From Panicum virgatum (lineage: Eukaryota; Streptophyta; Magnoliopsida; Poales; Poaceae), in NCBI RefSeq assembly GCF_016808335.1, contig NC_053142.1, positions 2,059,487 to 2,123,486 on the forward strand: DNA of 64,000 nucleotides, written 5' to 3'. Below, piece after piece: positions 21,324 to 31,835 of the stretch (within the stretch, counting starts at the first letter, position 1; every line of letters begins with the position of its first letter). A program made the translations under genes and the position numbers. The notes under the pieces were generated by a model. That model had not been told where the DNA came from. It saw only the letters and a list, made by a program, of their open reading frames with translations, and made no database searches.

Positions 21324-22765
21324 TGTTGACGGTCACTAACGACCCATTTTAACCGTCAACTATCGTGCAAAAGTCGAGCATCAGAAGGAATAAATATTAG
21401 CATAGGATGATTATTTGACAAATTCCACAGATGCTGGTCTGAGAATGTGTGCAGGTGAATTTGGGCCAAAACTGCATGTAACAAGCATATTATCCAAGGC
21501 ATAAATTCCTGGGCCAAGCACAAGCAAGCCCAAAGGCAAAAGGGCCCACTTGGCAGCTGCACATGAGAGAGAGAGAGAGACGCAACCCATAAGCAAGGCG
21601 ACACATCATCGATCCAAGACAACAACTTCTCGACGAATCAGACGCGTTCACGAGGATCCAAGGGCCCACCAGAGCTACCAAACTGACTTAAGACAGGCCC
21701 TTACCCATATACATGACATGGAGGCCCACCTAGCAGCCACCTGACCGAAGACCGGGCCAAACAGACCCAGCCCACGGTCGGCCGACCTCCATGTCGCCCG
21801 ACCCAGTGGTGGCGGCCCACGGGCCCCACTACCTCTCAGATGACACGTGGCGAGGTGCTATTGGTCCTCCATGGCGGTTTGGGTCGGTTCTCGGGCGAAT
21901 GGATGGTGGCTCCCCCCTATATATATGAGGGGAGGGGGCTCAAATGATCACACACACCACACCACACCACACCACACCACACCATCTCTTCTCTTGAGTC
22001 CTCACTTGAGGTGTAGAGCTATCTTAGGGAGTTTTAGGAGTAGAGGTACTCAGGAGGGGCGCCGGTAACGGCGTTCTTCTCCAATTTGTACCTCTACACG
22101 ACAGTGAGGAGGAGTCAGAGGATGTGCCGGGCTTGTCGGCGCTCTTCTCCGCTTGTACCTCGACGGATGCTTATTCGGTTGTAAGTGTTCGAGACTTTCT
22201 TTGTTTATTTAGAATTAGAGTTTAGATCGCAAGTTATCATCTCTGCCTTATATTAGTTGATGTGTATGCTTAGCGAGTAGCATTTGACTCTAGATGGGCT
22301 CCGGATAGAAAAGGATAACCCTGATCGCCTCTAGAGTTAGTAGGGAAAGGCGTAGACATGGTGTCTAGGCTGAACTATACCACTCAGTTGTCCGATTGTC
22401 CCACAGTTTGTAGAGGTAGCCGGCAGGTGGTGATAGTCCTGTTCGAGCCCTAGTAATCCTCCACGTTCGGATATCGGATAGAGCACTATTATTGGAGCTA
22501 CTGGCTTGTTTAAGCCAGTCGATACCTTTAGCTCGAAGTATAACAGCGACGTGATCTCTTCTTCTAAACATAGATTCTAGATCTTAGAAAGTCCTCTCTT
22601 TCCTATCCTCCTACACCAGTGTGTGTATCCTTGGACTGTCTGAACCCGTAGATAGTGTACTCATGTTCCCCAGTGGATACGATACCCTGGAATACTCTTG
22701 GGTGAAAGCTAAAGCGGTATCCGTGCGCGTGCGGATTTTATTCGTGACGTTACAAAGTACCAATA
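21324..22765 (+). repeat. G0 3' LTR
   Basis: TGTTGACGGTCAC to GTACCAATA, 1442 bp. It carries an expanded CACAC array (about 21950-21982) absent from the 5' LTR, explaining most of the length difference. Confidence 0.93.
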
Positions 22766-22770
22766 AGCAA

Positions 22771-24616
22771 CACATGACAATCATGATAGTTATAGCCGCA
22801 TAGTGATAAATCTTTCATCGACACTAGTTTTCTTATGTTGGATGTGAAACGACTCGGGACTCTGATCCCTCTTAAGCTCTCGCACATCGCCTTCTTCTCA
22901 TCACGTGTCAAGTTGTAGCTAGCTGGGGGAAGTTCATATCTACCATTCCCTTTATCAACAGGGTGAAGGTCTTTTCTTATCTGCATGGCTACCAAGTCCT
23001 GTCGTGACTTGTATGTATCCTTTATTTTGGCTGATATCTCTAGAAGGAGCCCAATTGTGTTACCAAACACATTCTTCTTCAGGTGCATACCATCGATTGC
23101 ATGGCGGACTTCAAGATCTGCCCAATACGGCAAGTACTTGTAGAAGATGGATTGTTTCTTGAATGGTACGCCTTCGATAGGTGCCTTATCTCTGTTTCTC
23201 TTCTTCCCATCTTCCTTCTTCTTCCCATAAGTGACCTTGACGTTTCGGACCATATTGAAAACATAATGCCCGTCTCGTTGTTCTGGATTATAACGGAATT
23301 CAGGGTTGCCATCAAAATGATTATAGAACTTCTTACTTCGGTACCTATGCCCTTCAACTAAGAAGCGTATGTATCCAAGGTAAACTACCTTCCGATAACC
23401 CTCAAGGAAAGGCGATACGGTGTCATCCATGCACACCGTGCATCCCGTCCTACATTTGAGCTTTCCGTCACCCTTTTTGCGCTTATCTGAATCCCACCAG
23501 CGCATCATCTCAGCATCCTTTGGGTTTGGGAAGAAACGCCTAAGGCGATCAAAAACTGGGAGGTACCACATTACCATGGCTGAAATTCTGCTCTGTTTCT
23601 CAGAAATGCCTAATGTAGCGTCATCTAGCTCAACGGAGGCAGCACTATTATTATTCACCACATTCCCCTTCCCCTTATTCACATTGGTTGGATCTTGATT
23701 GTCATCATCACAGTATCCAGCATTGTTTTTGTAGCGACTTGCGGAACATACAGGGTATTTTTTTCGGATCTTTAAAAGTGTCCCCACGATACAATATACA
23801 ATGATTAGGACAGGCATGGATTCTTTCCACACCCATGGTGAACGGGCTGACAAGCTTATTTGCTCTGTATGTGTTGGCTGGCACTTTATTTGGCTTTGGA
23901 AGTAACCAAGTCAAGATACGTAGCAGATCATTGAAACTACCATCTGACCAACTATGCTTAGCCTTCAGTGTCAACAGCTCAAGTATGAAATGAAGCACGG
24001 TCCAATATTTCGGGCATTCCTTCGAGCGGTCATAAATAAGTTCCTCAGCTGATTTTTTTACCGTCTCGAAGTTTGCTAACCTCCGGGCACTAGCAACCAA
24101 TACCTCTGCTTTAGTGTGGTGCAACAACTGGCCAAGAAAATCACCATCATCAAGTTCATCATCACTACTATCACCATCCATGGGACACTCGACATCATCA
24201 CCATGAGATCCACTAACCCCAACATCATCAGCATTACCATCATCACCATGGGATCCACTAACACCATCATCATCTCCGCCATCATGAAAATAAGAACAAG
24301 AACTAACCATTCTGTCAAAATCATCGTCCTCTACGATTTGACTCAGTGGATTATTCGCCGGAGGTGGTGAAGCATCAGTCTCGCCATGTTGCTTCCAGAC
24401 CATGTAGTCCTTGACAAAACCCCTCACTATCATATGCGATCTGATTGTAGTTGGGTTGCTGAATACTCTCAAATTCTGGCAGTCAAAGCATGAACAACGC
24501 ATCAGTTGTGTCTTCTCATTTCTTGCGTGGTTCTCGGCAACTTGAATGAATTTGTTAAGCTCTCTACGAAAATAGGTGTCTGTCCTTTTTACAGTGAACA
24601 TCCATGTCCTATCCAT
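22771..24616 (-). pseudogene. CACTA tnp2, N-terminal part (transposase-associated domain and Transposase_21 remnant)
   Basis: The ATG at 24616 starts a transposase-associated domain (MRCSCFDCQN, SHMIVRGFVKDYMVWKQHG), then an acidic linker with a repeated SGSHGDD, then VERIHACPNHCILYRGD. A frame change follows at an A7 run near 23762, and the frame continues with YPVCSASRYKNN to 22771. After MMRWWDSDKRKKGDGKL the sequence jumps to KCRTGCTVCMDDTVSPF (about 23458). The stretch in between, where the family keeps catalytic Asp residues of the DDE transposase (family knowledge), is missing. Beyond it come GHRYRSKKFYNHFDG and VRHAIDGMHLKKNVFGNTIG. The element could move only if supplied with transposase. 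Confidence 0.87.
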
Positions 24617-25298
24617 ATCTGAACAGTAACAAATAATTCAAATGGATTAAAAAAACAACTACTTACGTAAATAATTAGGGAAAACATAAATTTATTTCTC
24701 CAAAGTATAATAACCATAAATGGCATTGGAAATATACATACTAGTCTATAAGCATAGATATTAGTAAAATGTCATTTAGATAGTACTAAATAAGAAAATA
24801 AAAACCAAACATATTATTGTAACACAATTTCTTGCAAAAAAAATCTATCATGCATGTGAGTGAAAATAGGGAAAAAAAACAAATTTTCTTCTCTCTCCTC
24901 CATAGATCTAGTGAGTACTTTACTTAGAAATGAGGCTAAAATATGTAGATCCAATACTAATAATTAGATAATCTTGTTCTCGATCTAAAATAGCACAACT
25001 TCATCCAAAAGTTTGAGGCAAATGGTGTCTCAAATGACTAATCCATACCATGGAGATCTAGAGCTAGTTAGAGGGAAAGAGAGCACCATTTGAGTCACAA
25101 ATCTAACAAAAGAGCTTAGGAATGACAAGAAATTAGCGTCAACTTACCTCCTAGAACCCCAAACTTCAAGGAAATCGAGTTGAAAACCTTTCCCCTTTTT
25201 TCCTTTTTTCGATCTTGGGGAGCACCTCTCCCGAGCCAATAATGGAGGGTCGGGAGGAGGAGGAAGAAGGACACAGATTTTTATATACTTTTTTAGGG
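24617..25298 (-). other. tnp2 5' leader and start of right subterminal region
   Basis: AT-rich, no ORF. GGGGCAGG at 25296-25303 is a subterminal repeat cut by the insertion of S1. Confidence 0.6.
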
Positions 25299-25672
25299 GC
25301 AGGTGTGGTAGAACCACCTGAATTATCCCGGCTCAAGTGCGCTGGCCATCACCATAAAGGCAACACCGACACAAACGCATTTCAAACGGAACAATTCTTG
25401 GTCTGTCGGGTAACGTCCCGATACAACCACCGGTTCTCGGATCGAACAAGCATACCCCGCACGAAGGCGAGTCCAGTGATATTACAACCACATATTTTAC
25501 AACACGAGCTTAGTAGTTATTACAAACCAGTTCGAAGCATTATTACATAACCAAACTCAATAAAACAGTTATACCAGTCATAACTTTAAGTTCAGAGTTG
25601 AAAAGCAGCGGAAAGAGAAAACGACGGCTACAACACATCGCAAAAGTATACCAAGCTAGCCCAAGCAAGGTA

Positions 25673-25782
25673 TCACTCGTCAGGGTCATTGCCGGCCGAA
25701 GACGGATCCCACTCTATGGACCAGCCAGGAGGCAAAGAGCAGGGCCAAGACAAACTAGCGATCTGTTCCTCAAAACTCATAC
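25673..25782 (-). CDS. LTR-embedded conserved block B in S1
   Basis: Read on the minus strand, a TTTTTCAG acceptor precedes 110 nt that translate as FEEQIASLSWPCSLPPGW followed by SIEWD and end at TGA. The S2 copy (63751-63860) has the same length, the same acceptor context and the same stop, and its protein is closely similar (FEDQIASLTWPCVLPPGW, SVEWD). Over the 23 most similar codons, by hand count, 8 differ silently and 4 change the residue, mostly conservatively. I do not recognise the protein. It may be the last exon of a small gene carried in the LTR. Confidence 0.5.
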
Positions 25783-25806
25783 CTGAAAAAGGGTTTCAAC
25801 AGCAAG

Positions 25807-25828
25807 GCTGAGTATTCTAATACTCAGC
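25807..25828 (-). other. conserved hairpin in S1
   Basis: GCTGAGTATT and AATACTCAGC pair perfectly around a 2-nt loop, about 25 nt before block B. The same hairpin occurs at 63701-63722 in S2. Confidence 0.75.
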
Positions 25829-26729
25829 AAAACTTAACCGTCAACGGGTATACGTAGCCCACCTAACTAGACTATGCACGGTTCTGTGAGGCTCTGGTTT
25901 TCCTTTTGCTGAAAAGCAATAAAGAGTAGGTCCTTACTTTCAAATTTTAGCTTCCAAGATTCTAGTTGATTAACCATTCTATGTAAGCAACTACTATTCA
26001 ACTAGGGTAGAACTTTTAAGCAAACATCGGGATTAATCATAATAATGTTGCTCTTATTACTCTGTGTGGCAAAGAGATCAAGCAGTCCCAAACCGTGAGA
26101 AGCGGACGATTCGAATCGAATTTGTTAACCTGGCCAGGCAGACCTAACACACACGTTTGGAACACCGTCGGGTCGTTCCCAAACAACCGTTTACCTTTCT
26201 TTCCGGCTTGTGGATAGGGTCACTCTCCCCGACTACAGGGCACCAAGGTCCAACCTCGTCCCTCATAGCCGAAGTGTTGCGCAACATAAAAATAAAACCT
26301 ATCCCTAAGAGAGAGTGATAGGTATATCCACTCCCCGATCCAATCGGCTACTAGGCTTACCGCGTTCCATATTTACGGCATGTGGCTAGTACGTTCAAAA
26401 ACTTAACCAGCACTACCACACACCGCGACCTTAGCAAGTTCATCAACACAGACGGGGTCTCATACAAGGACATGATATCGAACACAACTCCGTCCATTGT
26501 CCTTATATTGATAACAGAAAGTAAACAAGCAATATCTATAGAGCTCGCGAGTGACAGACAATCACTCGACTTTTACCGGTCCTATAAGCTTAGCAATTAT
26601 TCGAACTCAGGTCTAGTGTTCAGTACATAGGTTCCTAAGATCATGCATCTAGGGTTTCAATTCAAATCCTAAGAACTGTAAATGCACAAGTAAGTAAGAA
26701 CAATAAATGATAATAATTTGAAATATAGG

Positions 26730-26899
26730 TTATGTCCGGGGCTTGCCTTCTCGGTAGTCGCTAGCTAGGTTAGCCTTGGGCTCTTCCGAACTTTGGTCCG
26801 GGTCTTCAGTCAGTACAGCGGCGTGCACTTGGGCTTCGTGATCACCTCCTTCGAAATCCGGGATCAGCTCGTACGTTCCGTCCGATAGAGCAGTCGTAT
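26730..26899 (-). CDS. LTR-embedded conserved block A in S1
   Basis: On the minus strand an ACATATAG acceptor-like sequence precedes 170 nt that read ALSDGTYELIPDFEGGDHEA, then SSEEPKA and EGKPRT before TAA. S2 has the matching block at 62703-62878 (TLPDGTYELVPE, SSEEPKA, EGKPRS), with the only length differences being a 3-codon indel and a later stop. It is acidic and Glu-rich, with no known domain. It lies 947 nt before block B in the direction of the LTR. Confidence 0.5.
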
Positions 26900-29162
26900 C
26901 TATATGTAATGCAATAGATGAAATTATAATCACACTCATCTCACAATAAAGTTGTAGTCTAACAATTAGTAAACAAACTTAACACATGGGCAATCATTTA
27001 TAGAGTAGATAACTAAATTTTCTAACTACACAAGGCATCATGATCAACAGCACAAAAGAAGCTCACTAACTTCATGAACAAGTGGTAGTTGATTCCTATA
27101 GCTTGCAATTCATGGTTTGCTAATAAATACCTAACCCAGCACACATTCAGTAGTAAATTCATCAAAAATTACATCAAACAGAAGGTAAACAGAGTAATCT
27201 ATCCTGCAAATTTCGTACCAAAACATGCAGCCATTTATTCAGAACAATTCATTTATTCAGTCAACTCCTAGAACAAGTTTGAATTATACAGGTTAGACCA
27301 GAGCAATCTAGAAGCTAGAAATTTAACAAGAGGTCTGCACAGAGCTAACTTAGCTACTATAAATTTTTAAAGATTTAATATACACATAATTTATTCTGAT
27401 AAAATAAACAAAAATGATAGAAAACTAACAAGATTCATTTGTAGCTTCTGTTATAGTCATGAACTGGTGCTCAGGTTTTACAGACTGTAACATATGACTA
27501 AAAAAAATCTCTAAAAAAATTACCAGGATTTTCTAAGCAAGGAAACTATTTAACATGATTAAAGCTCACTTAACAAGTATTAAATCAAAGAAATAGCTAA
27601 ATAGAAGGAATGACCACGAAATTTTTATAACAACACTAGGGTCACAAGAACTTCTCACCATAAACATTTCACATCAAGAAATGGTTTCAATCATCAGTTA
27701 AGAAAAAGATAAAAACAACTAGCAGTTAAACACTAGTAACACAAATCTATTTTTACAGCAAAAACTTTCAACTAACACCCAACATATTATGATTCTACTG
27801 CAAAGATCTCTTCATGAGGATTCCAAAACATCAAGATTTGCCTTTTTCTGATTTTTCTACGAATTTCTATGGAATTTCAAAGTTTACAGCAAAAATCACA
27901 AAGAGGTCCCTAAAGGCACTATTCACATGAGTCTTGAGCTATTCAGATAACCCCCTGAGTTTCTTTGAATTCTAGTAGAGAGTCCTCGGCCGTGGTCAGA
28001 GAGGGGGCGGGTGGTTTGACCGGCGATTCCGGCGGAAGGGGTCATCGGCGGCGAGGAATAGGTGGTGGAGGAGCTAAAGGGGACCGAGGCGAAGCTCTGG
28101 GTACCCTTGGTTCGCGAAGAGATGGTCGGAGGTGGGCAGTCCACGGCGGACAGGGACGCGGCGGCGGAGGCGCTCGCCGGCGGGGGTGCTCCGGTGGTGG
28201 ATGGTCGACGAGAAGTGGTCGGGAAGATGCGCGAAGGTGAGGCAGAGCCATTGGAGGGGTTGGATTGGGCGGAGGAGGCCTGGAGCTATGAGCTCCACGG
28301 TGAGCAGGCGGCGGCGGAGCTCTGTGTGGCGGCGGCGGTGTTCTGGGGCATCGGAGTGGGGAAAAAGCGAAAGAGCTCTCGAATTAGCTTAATGGGGTAC
28401 TTGTAGTGCTCATGCGCGCGCGAGAATGAGGGCTGGGGCTCTGATTTGGGCTTGCCACGGCGACGGTGAGGTGGCGGCCGGCGGGTCGATCTGGGCGCGT
28501 GGCAGAGCAAGGAGAGGCACAGCGCGAAGGCAAAGGGCGGTGGAGGAGGTCGGGCGCGACGCGTCGAGCGGTTCTGCAAGCAGGAGGTGTCCTCCCGGCC
28601 ATTCCACAGCGACGGGCGGCGCTGCACAGCGGCGGCGGTCAGAGGAAGCAGAGGAGCAGGCTGGAGGTGGAAGACAAAGGGCTAATTTGCAATTTCAGAA
28701 AATTCCAGGGACCCAACTGTAAAACAAAGATAACTTTTAAACTAGGGCTCAAATGAAAAAGTGCCCAACATGAAAGTTGTTCAACTTTTCAAGATCTACA
28801 ACTTTTATGTTGTGCAAAAATTTATTTGATTAAAGGTTAAAGAGTTATTTTTGAAAATATAAAGAGAATTTGAATTCAAAGGACTTTTGTCTTTTTCAAT
28901 GCAAAATCACTTTAAATCTAGGCTGAATTGAAAGATTCCTTGCCAAGTAATGATTACACTACATTTTGCAAATAAACCCTCCACAAAAGCTATAATCACA
29001 TATCCTATTCAAATAAAACTATTAAGTTGACCTTGGAACAATTCATAATGACACAAAGGTCCTTAAAGTTTTAAAATAAGCCCTTGCTCAAACAATTTCA
29101 CACATGAAGCACAGGAAATAAATGTAGTTTTCTTGTGCAGACACCTAGGGTGTCACAGCAGG

Positions 29163-29506
29163 TAGGCGGATGAGCCGCCCCTACAAATGATACTTTTAGG
29201 TGCGGCTCACCCCCTCAGCCGCCCCTGAAAATGAGGGCATTTTTTGGGGTGGATGGGGGGTGAGCCGCCCCTAAAATGATTGTTTGTAGGGGCAGCTGAC
29301 CACCCCCCCCGCCCCTGCCCCCAACACCCGCCCCTAAAAATGGCACCCATTTTCAGGGGCGGCAGAGGGGGTCAGCCGCCCCGACATATGTCATATTTAG
29401 GGGCGGATTATTCTACTGTACCCTCGCTCCATTTATAGGAACGGATGACTTTTTGGTTCGGCCCTAAAAAAACGAGGCGTTGCTACAAATTGTTTTTGTA
29501 GTAGTG
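29163..29506. repeat. CACTA right subterminal repeats and TIR
   Basis: Inverted GGGGCGG/CCGCCCCTAAAAAT units repeat every 40-60 bp and end with the TIR complement GTTTTTGTAGTAGTG. This is the promoter-side end relative to tnp2. One unit at 29280-29320 has a run of C. Confidence 0.85.
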
Positions 29507-29773
29507 TGATTTGACGGCAAGTGCTGATAAATAATTAATTAAGATGTGATGGATGAGTGATCGACGATGCATGGGGACACTGCTGATGTTGCATTGAGCT
29601 GATCATATATAAGAGTATCATCCATTTCGCTTGTTTGCTTATTAATTGAAGTCACCGATCCACGATCGTAATTAATGGCACCATCCAGTAGATAGACGGA
29701 CTTCACTGACGATACATATATATGTAATTAGCCAGCAGTAGTATCTTCCTTCACGTGCAGCTATTAGCAATAT
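29507..29773. other. spacer between the CACTA and G1
   Basis: Unique-looking AT-rich sequence. No gene or element end is seen apart from the right TGA duplication. Confidence 0.6.
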
Positions 29774-30700
29774 TGTCGGTACCCTGTAGCAGGGATACCC
29801 ACTCCTACTGCAGCAAGACTCGGACCCCCCATAGGGGTCCGGGACCTCCCCGCGTCCGTCCGGACCTCCCACGCGCGTAGAACCAATATACCGCCGGGGC
29901 GGGGTCCGGAGGCACCACGTGTCCCACAGGCGCGGGCGTGAGTCTTCCGCTGGAAGACTCGCCCATCCACCGCATTCAATGCGGGTGGTTGAGGCGTGCT
30001 CTGCCGCCGCGGCACGTGGGACAGCCTTTGTCAGGCCTCACTGTAGACCGCATATTACCGAGGTACACAGTGCAGCCGCATGTGCCGCATCCGCGCAGAG
30101 CCCGTCTGCCACATTAAATGGATACGACAGCACGGTAGGATTTCATCATACCGCCTACGCCGCAAGCTACACGACCCGTTTAGCTACGCTGCAGGCAACG
30201 CCGGAAGCTACACCCTGGCGCCGTTTCGACAAGACAGGGCATGGCTATGCCGGATGGAATATTCCCACAGGCAGAGCATGGAAATCCAGGAATAAGATCT
30301 CCGTCGCCTGCAATGCCATAATGTCTGTACAGTATGTCATTTTATACTACATCGTTGGGCCCACCTGTCGGGGACAAAACAGCCATGTACGTGCCTCCCT
30401 TGAGATATAAAAGGGAGGCGCTCGTAGACTCTCTAGACTCTCTCGAGACCAGGCCAGACACAACACAAGCTCGGTTCCACTCCGAACCATCCCGTTCTCA
30501 ACCTCTTGAGAGCGCAAGCAATACATCACACAGTGGACGTAGGGTATTACGCTCCGGCGGCCCGAACCACTCTAAATCTGCTGTGTTCATCGTGTTCTTC
30601 CATCGAGATTGGACTAATCCTAGCTAACCCCTGAGTACTCACCCTCTGGGTTTAGGCGGGTGCACAACGCCACCCGGCTATGGGTTTGCACACCACGACA
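29774..30700 (+). repeat. G1 5' LTR
   Basis: TGTCGGTACCCTGTAGC to CACCACGACA, 927 bp. The TATA box is TATAAAA at 30406-30412. Several GGTCCGG words occur in its first 130 bp. Confidence 0.88.
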
Positions 30701-30702
30701 TT

Positions 30703-30720
30703 TGGCGCGCCAGGTAGGGG
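30703..30720 (+). promoter_or_regulatory. G1 primer binding site
   Basis: TGGCGCGCCAGGTAGGGG begins 2 nt after the LTR. I did not assign the tRNA. It resembles the G2 site TGGCACGCCTGGTGGGAC. Confidence 0.75.
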
Positions 30721-30759
30721 AATCTTTAGCTGGTCTTAGTTCATCTCTTGCTCATCTCC

Positions 30760-31102
30760 ATGGTTCGGGGGGTTGAGCACTCCCACCACGACGTGGAGAT
30801 GACGAAGGGTGTGGCATCATCCGCGCCACACGCCTCTCGCCTTCCTGCCCCACGGGCAACCGTGCCCGTGGAGCAGCCACCGTCGGCAGCGGCGCGTGCC
30901 GCACGTCGGCAAGAGTCAGGGCGCCCATCAAGGGCCCCCTCACAAGCTGCGAGCGGCGGAGCACTGGCGGCAGCTAGGGAGTTGCTTCGCAACCCTCCGG
31001 CTACTGCAGCCTCGCCAGACGCCCTGAGGCAGTGGTTGGACGTCATTGACTGTCTCCTCCATCTGGCTCAGGTCTCCCCCAGTTCTACAAGGACTGGGCA
31101 AC
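30760..31102 (+). pseudogene. G1 gag, N-terminal segment
   Basis: The ATG at 30760 opens an Ala/Pro/Arg-rich N-terminus (EHSHHDVEMTKGVASSAPHA) with ALRQWLDVIDCLL near the end. It is open until G2 interrupts it at 31103. An upstream in-frame ATG at 30748 is possible. The function is the matrix-like leader of the structural protein. It continues at 44220. Confidence 0.8.
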
Positions 31103-31783
31103 TGTTATCGCCATAAATTAACAGGGTTAATTTATGGGCCGAAATCAAGATGGACTTAAAGCAGAAGACTAAGAAGACTTGTAAATCGGCTCCTGCGTGA
31201 GCATCTGGGCCACATGGGCCGTGTATCCTTAGATTTAGTTTAAGATTAGAGATAGAGTCCGATCGGGACAAGATTAGTTTAGATTGTTTCCCAAGTCTCC
31301 GAACTATAAATATGTATCCTTTGTTATTCGTAAAGGAGAGCGTCATCACGTCTCGCAAACAACAACTCTCTGCGCATCGCCACCCCTAATCCTAGGGTTT
31401 CATCCAAGTAAGTGCCATGCTGCCCTGATCGCTTCTTGCGATCAGGGCAGTATTGTGGTTTAGTTATCTGTTATGTTCATTAGGCCTAGTCACGTGTAGG
31501 ATGTTCCGATCTAGCAGTGAAGCTGTTACCATCGTGGATTAGATTAATTAGATTTAATTGAAGCAGTTTTATAGTTATTTGCTTTATTTATCATATCTGG
31601 ATACAATCAGATCCCTCCTGATCGGGTATAGGTCAGGTGGCACGCCCGGTTTTCACAAATCCTCCGGGCGCGTGACGGAATTGCAGGCCGTCGATGAGGG
31701 AGCAGTGCCTGCTAGTGCCCCAGCAACCTCCCGGCTCTTCGTGTTGCCCGTTGCTGCTCGCCGGTGGGTTTCGACCGACAACA
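31103..31783 (+). repeat. G2 5' LTR (internally deleted)
   Basis: TGTTATCGCCATAAATT to ACCGACAACA, only 681 bp against 1214 bp for the 3' LTR. Two blocks are missing, after GGCAGTATTGT (31451 region) and after CAGATCCC (31611 region). TATA box at 31305-31312. Confidence 0.92.
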
Positions 31784-31788
31784 CATTC

Positions 31789-31806
31789 TGGCACGCCTGG
31801 TGGGAC
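31789..31806 (+). promoter_or_regulatory. G2 primer binding site
   Basis: TGGCACGCCTGGTGGGAC, 5 nt after the LTR. tRNA not assigned. Confidence 0.7.
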
Positions 31807-31835
31807 CCTTCTCGGCAACAACGTCCACTGCAACA

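Larger units (their letters stand above)
15475..22765 (+). mobile_element. G0: non-autonomous Ty3/gypsy element (gag and protease only)
   Basis: LTRs at 15475-16892 and 21324-22765 are flanked by AGCAA (15470-15474, 22766-22770). The primer site is of tRNA-Asp type and the polypurine tract is AAGTGTGGGGGA. The interior (4.4 kb) contains gag-like and protease-like frames but no RT, RNase H or integrase. The tRNA-Asp primer site and the GAGGACGAG block beside the tract place it with Athila-type elements. It sits in CACTA tnp2 in opposite orientation to that gene. The last LTR bases changed from CA to TA. Confidence 0.92.
25304..29157 (-). repeat. S1: long solo LTR (3.85 kb)
   Basis: On the minus strand it begins TGTGACACCCTAGG at 29157 and ends GGTTCTACCACA at 25304, flanked by GCAGG on both sides (25299-25303, 29158-29162). 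There is no internal repeat of either end and no gag or pol, so it is one LTR left after recombination. Length and the TGTRACACC start recall Del/Tekay-type chromoviruses, which is only inference. It contains a GC-rich part (about 27985-28680), two conserved coding-like blocks and a conserved hairpin. It inserted into the right subterminal repeats of the CACTA element. Confidence 0.88.
8250..29506 (-). mobile_element. CACTA (En/Spm) transposon, nested and defective
   Basis: The left end is CACTACTATGAAAAG at 8250. The right end, read inward on the minus strand from 29506, is CACTACTACAAAAAC. The first 21 bp match at 17 positions. TGA flanks both ends (8247-8249, 29507-29509), the 3-bp duplication expected of CACTA elements. 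Both ends carry GGGGCGGG-type subterminal repeats. Two minus-strand genes lie inside: tnp2, nearest the right end, then a Transposase_24/Ulp1-like gene. The 21.3 kb includes two later insertions, G0 (7.3 kb) and S1 (3.9 kb), so the original was about 10.1 kb. The tnp2 lesions make it non-autonomous. Confidence 0.92.

Noticed and set aside
28000..28760. Overlapping ORFs in the GC-rich part of S1
   Set aside because: Same reason: composition-driven, not conserved with S2.
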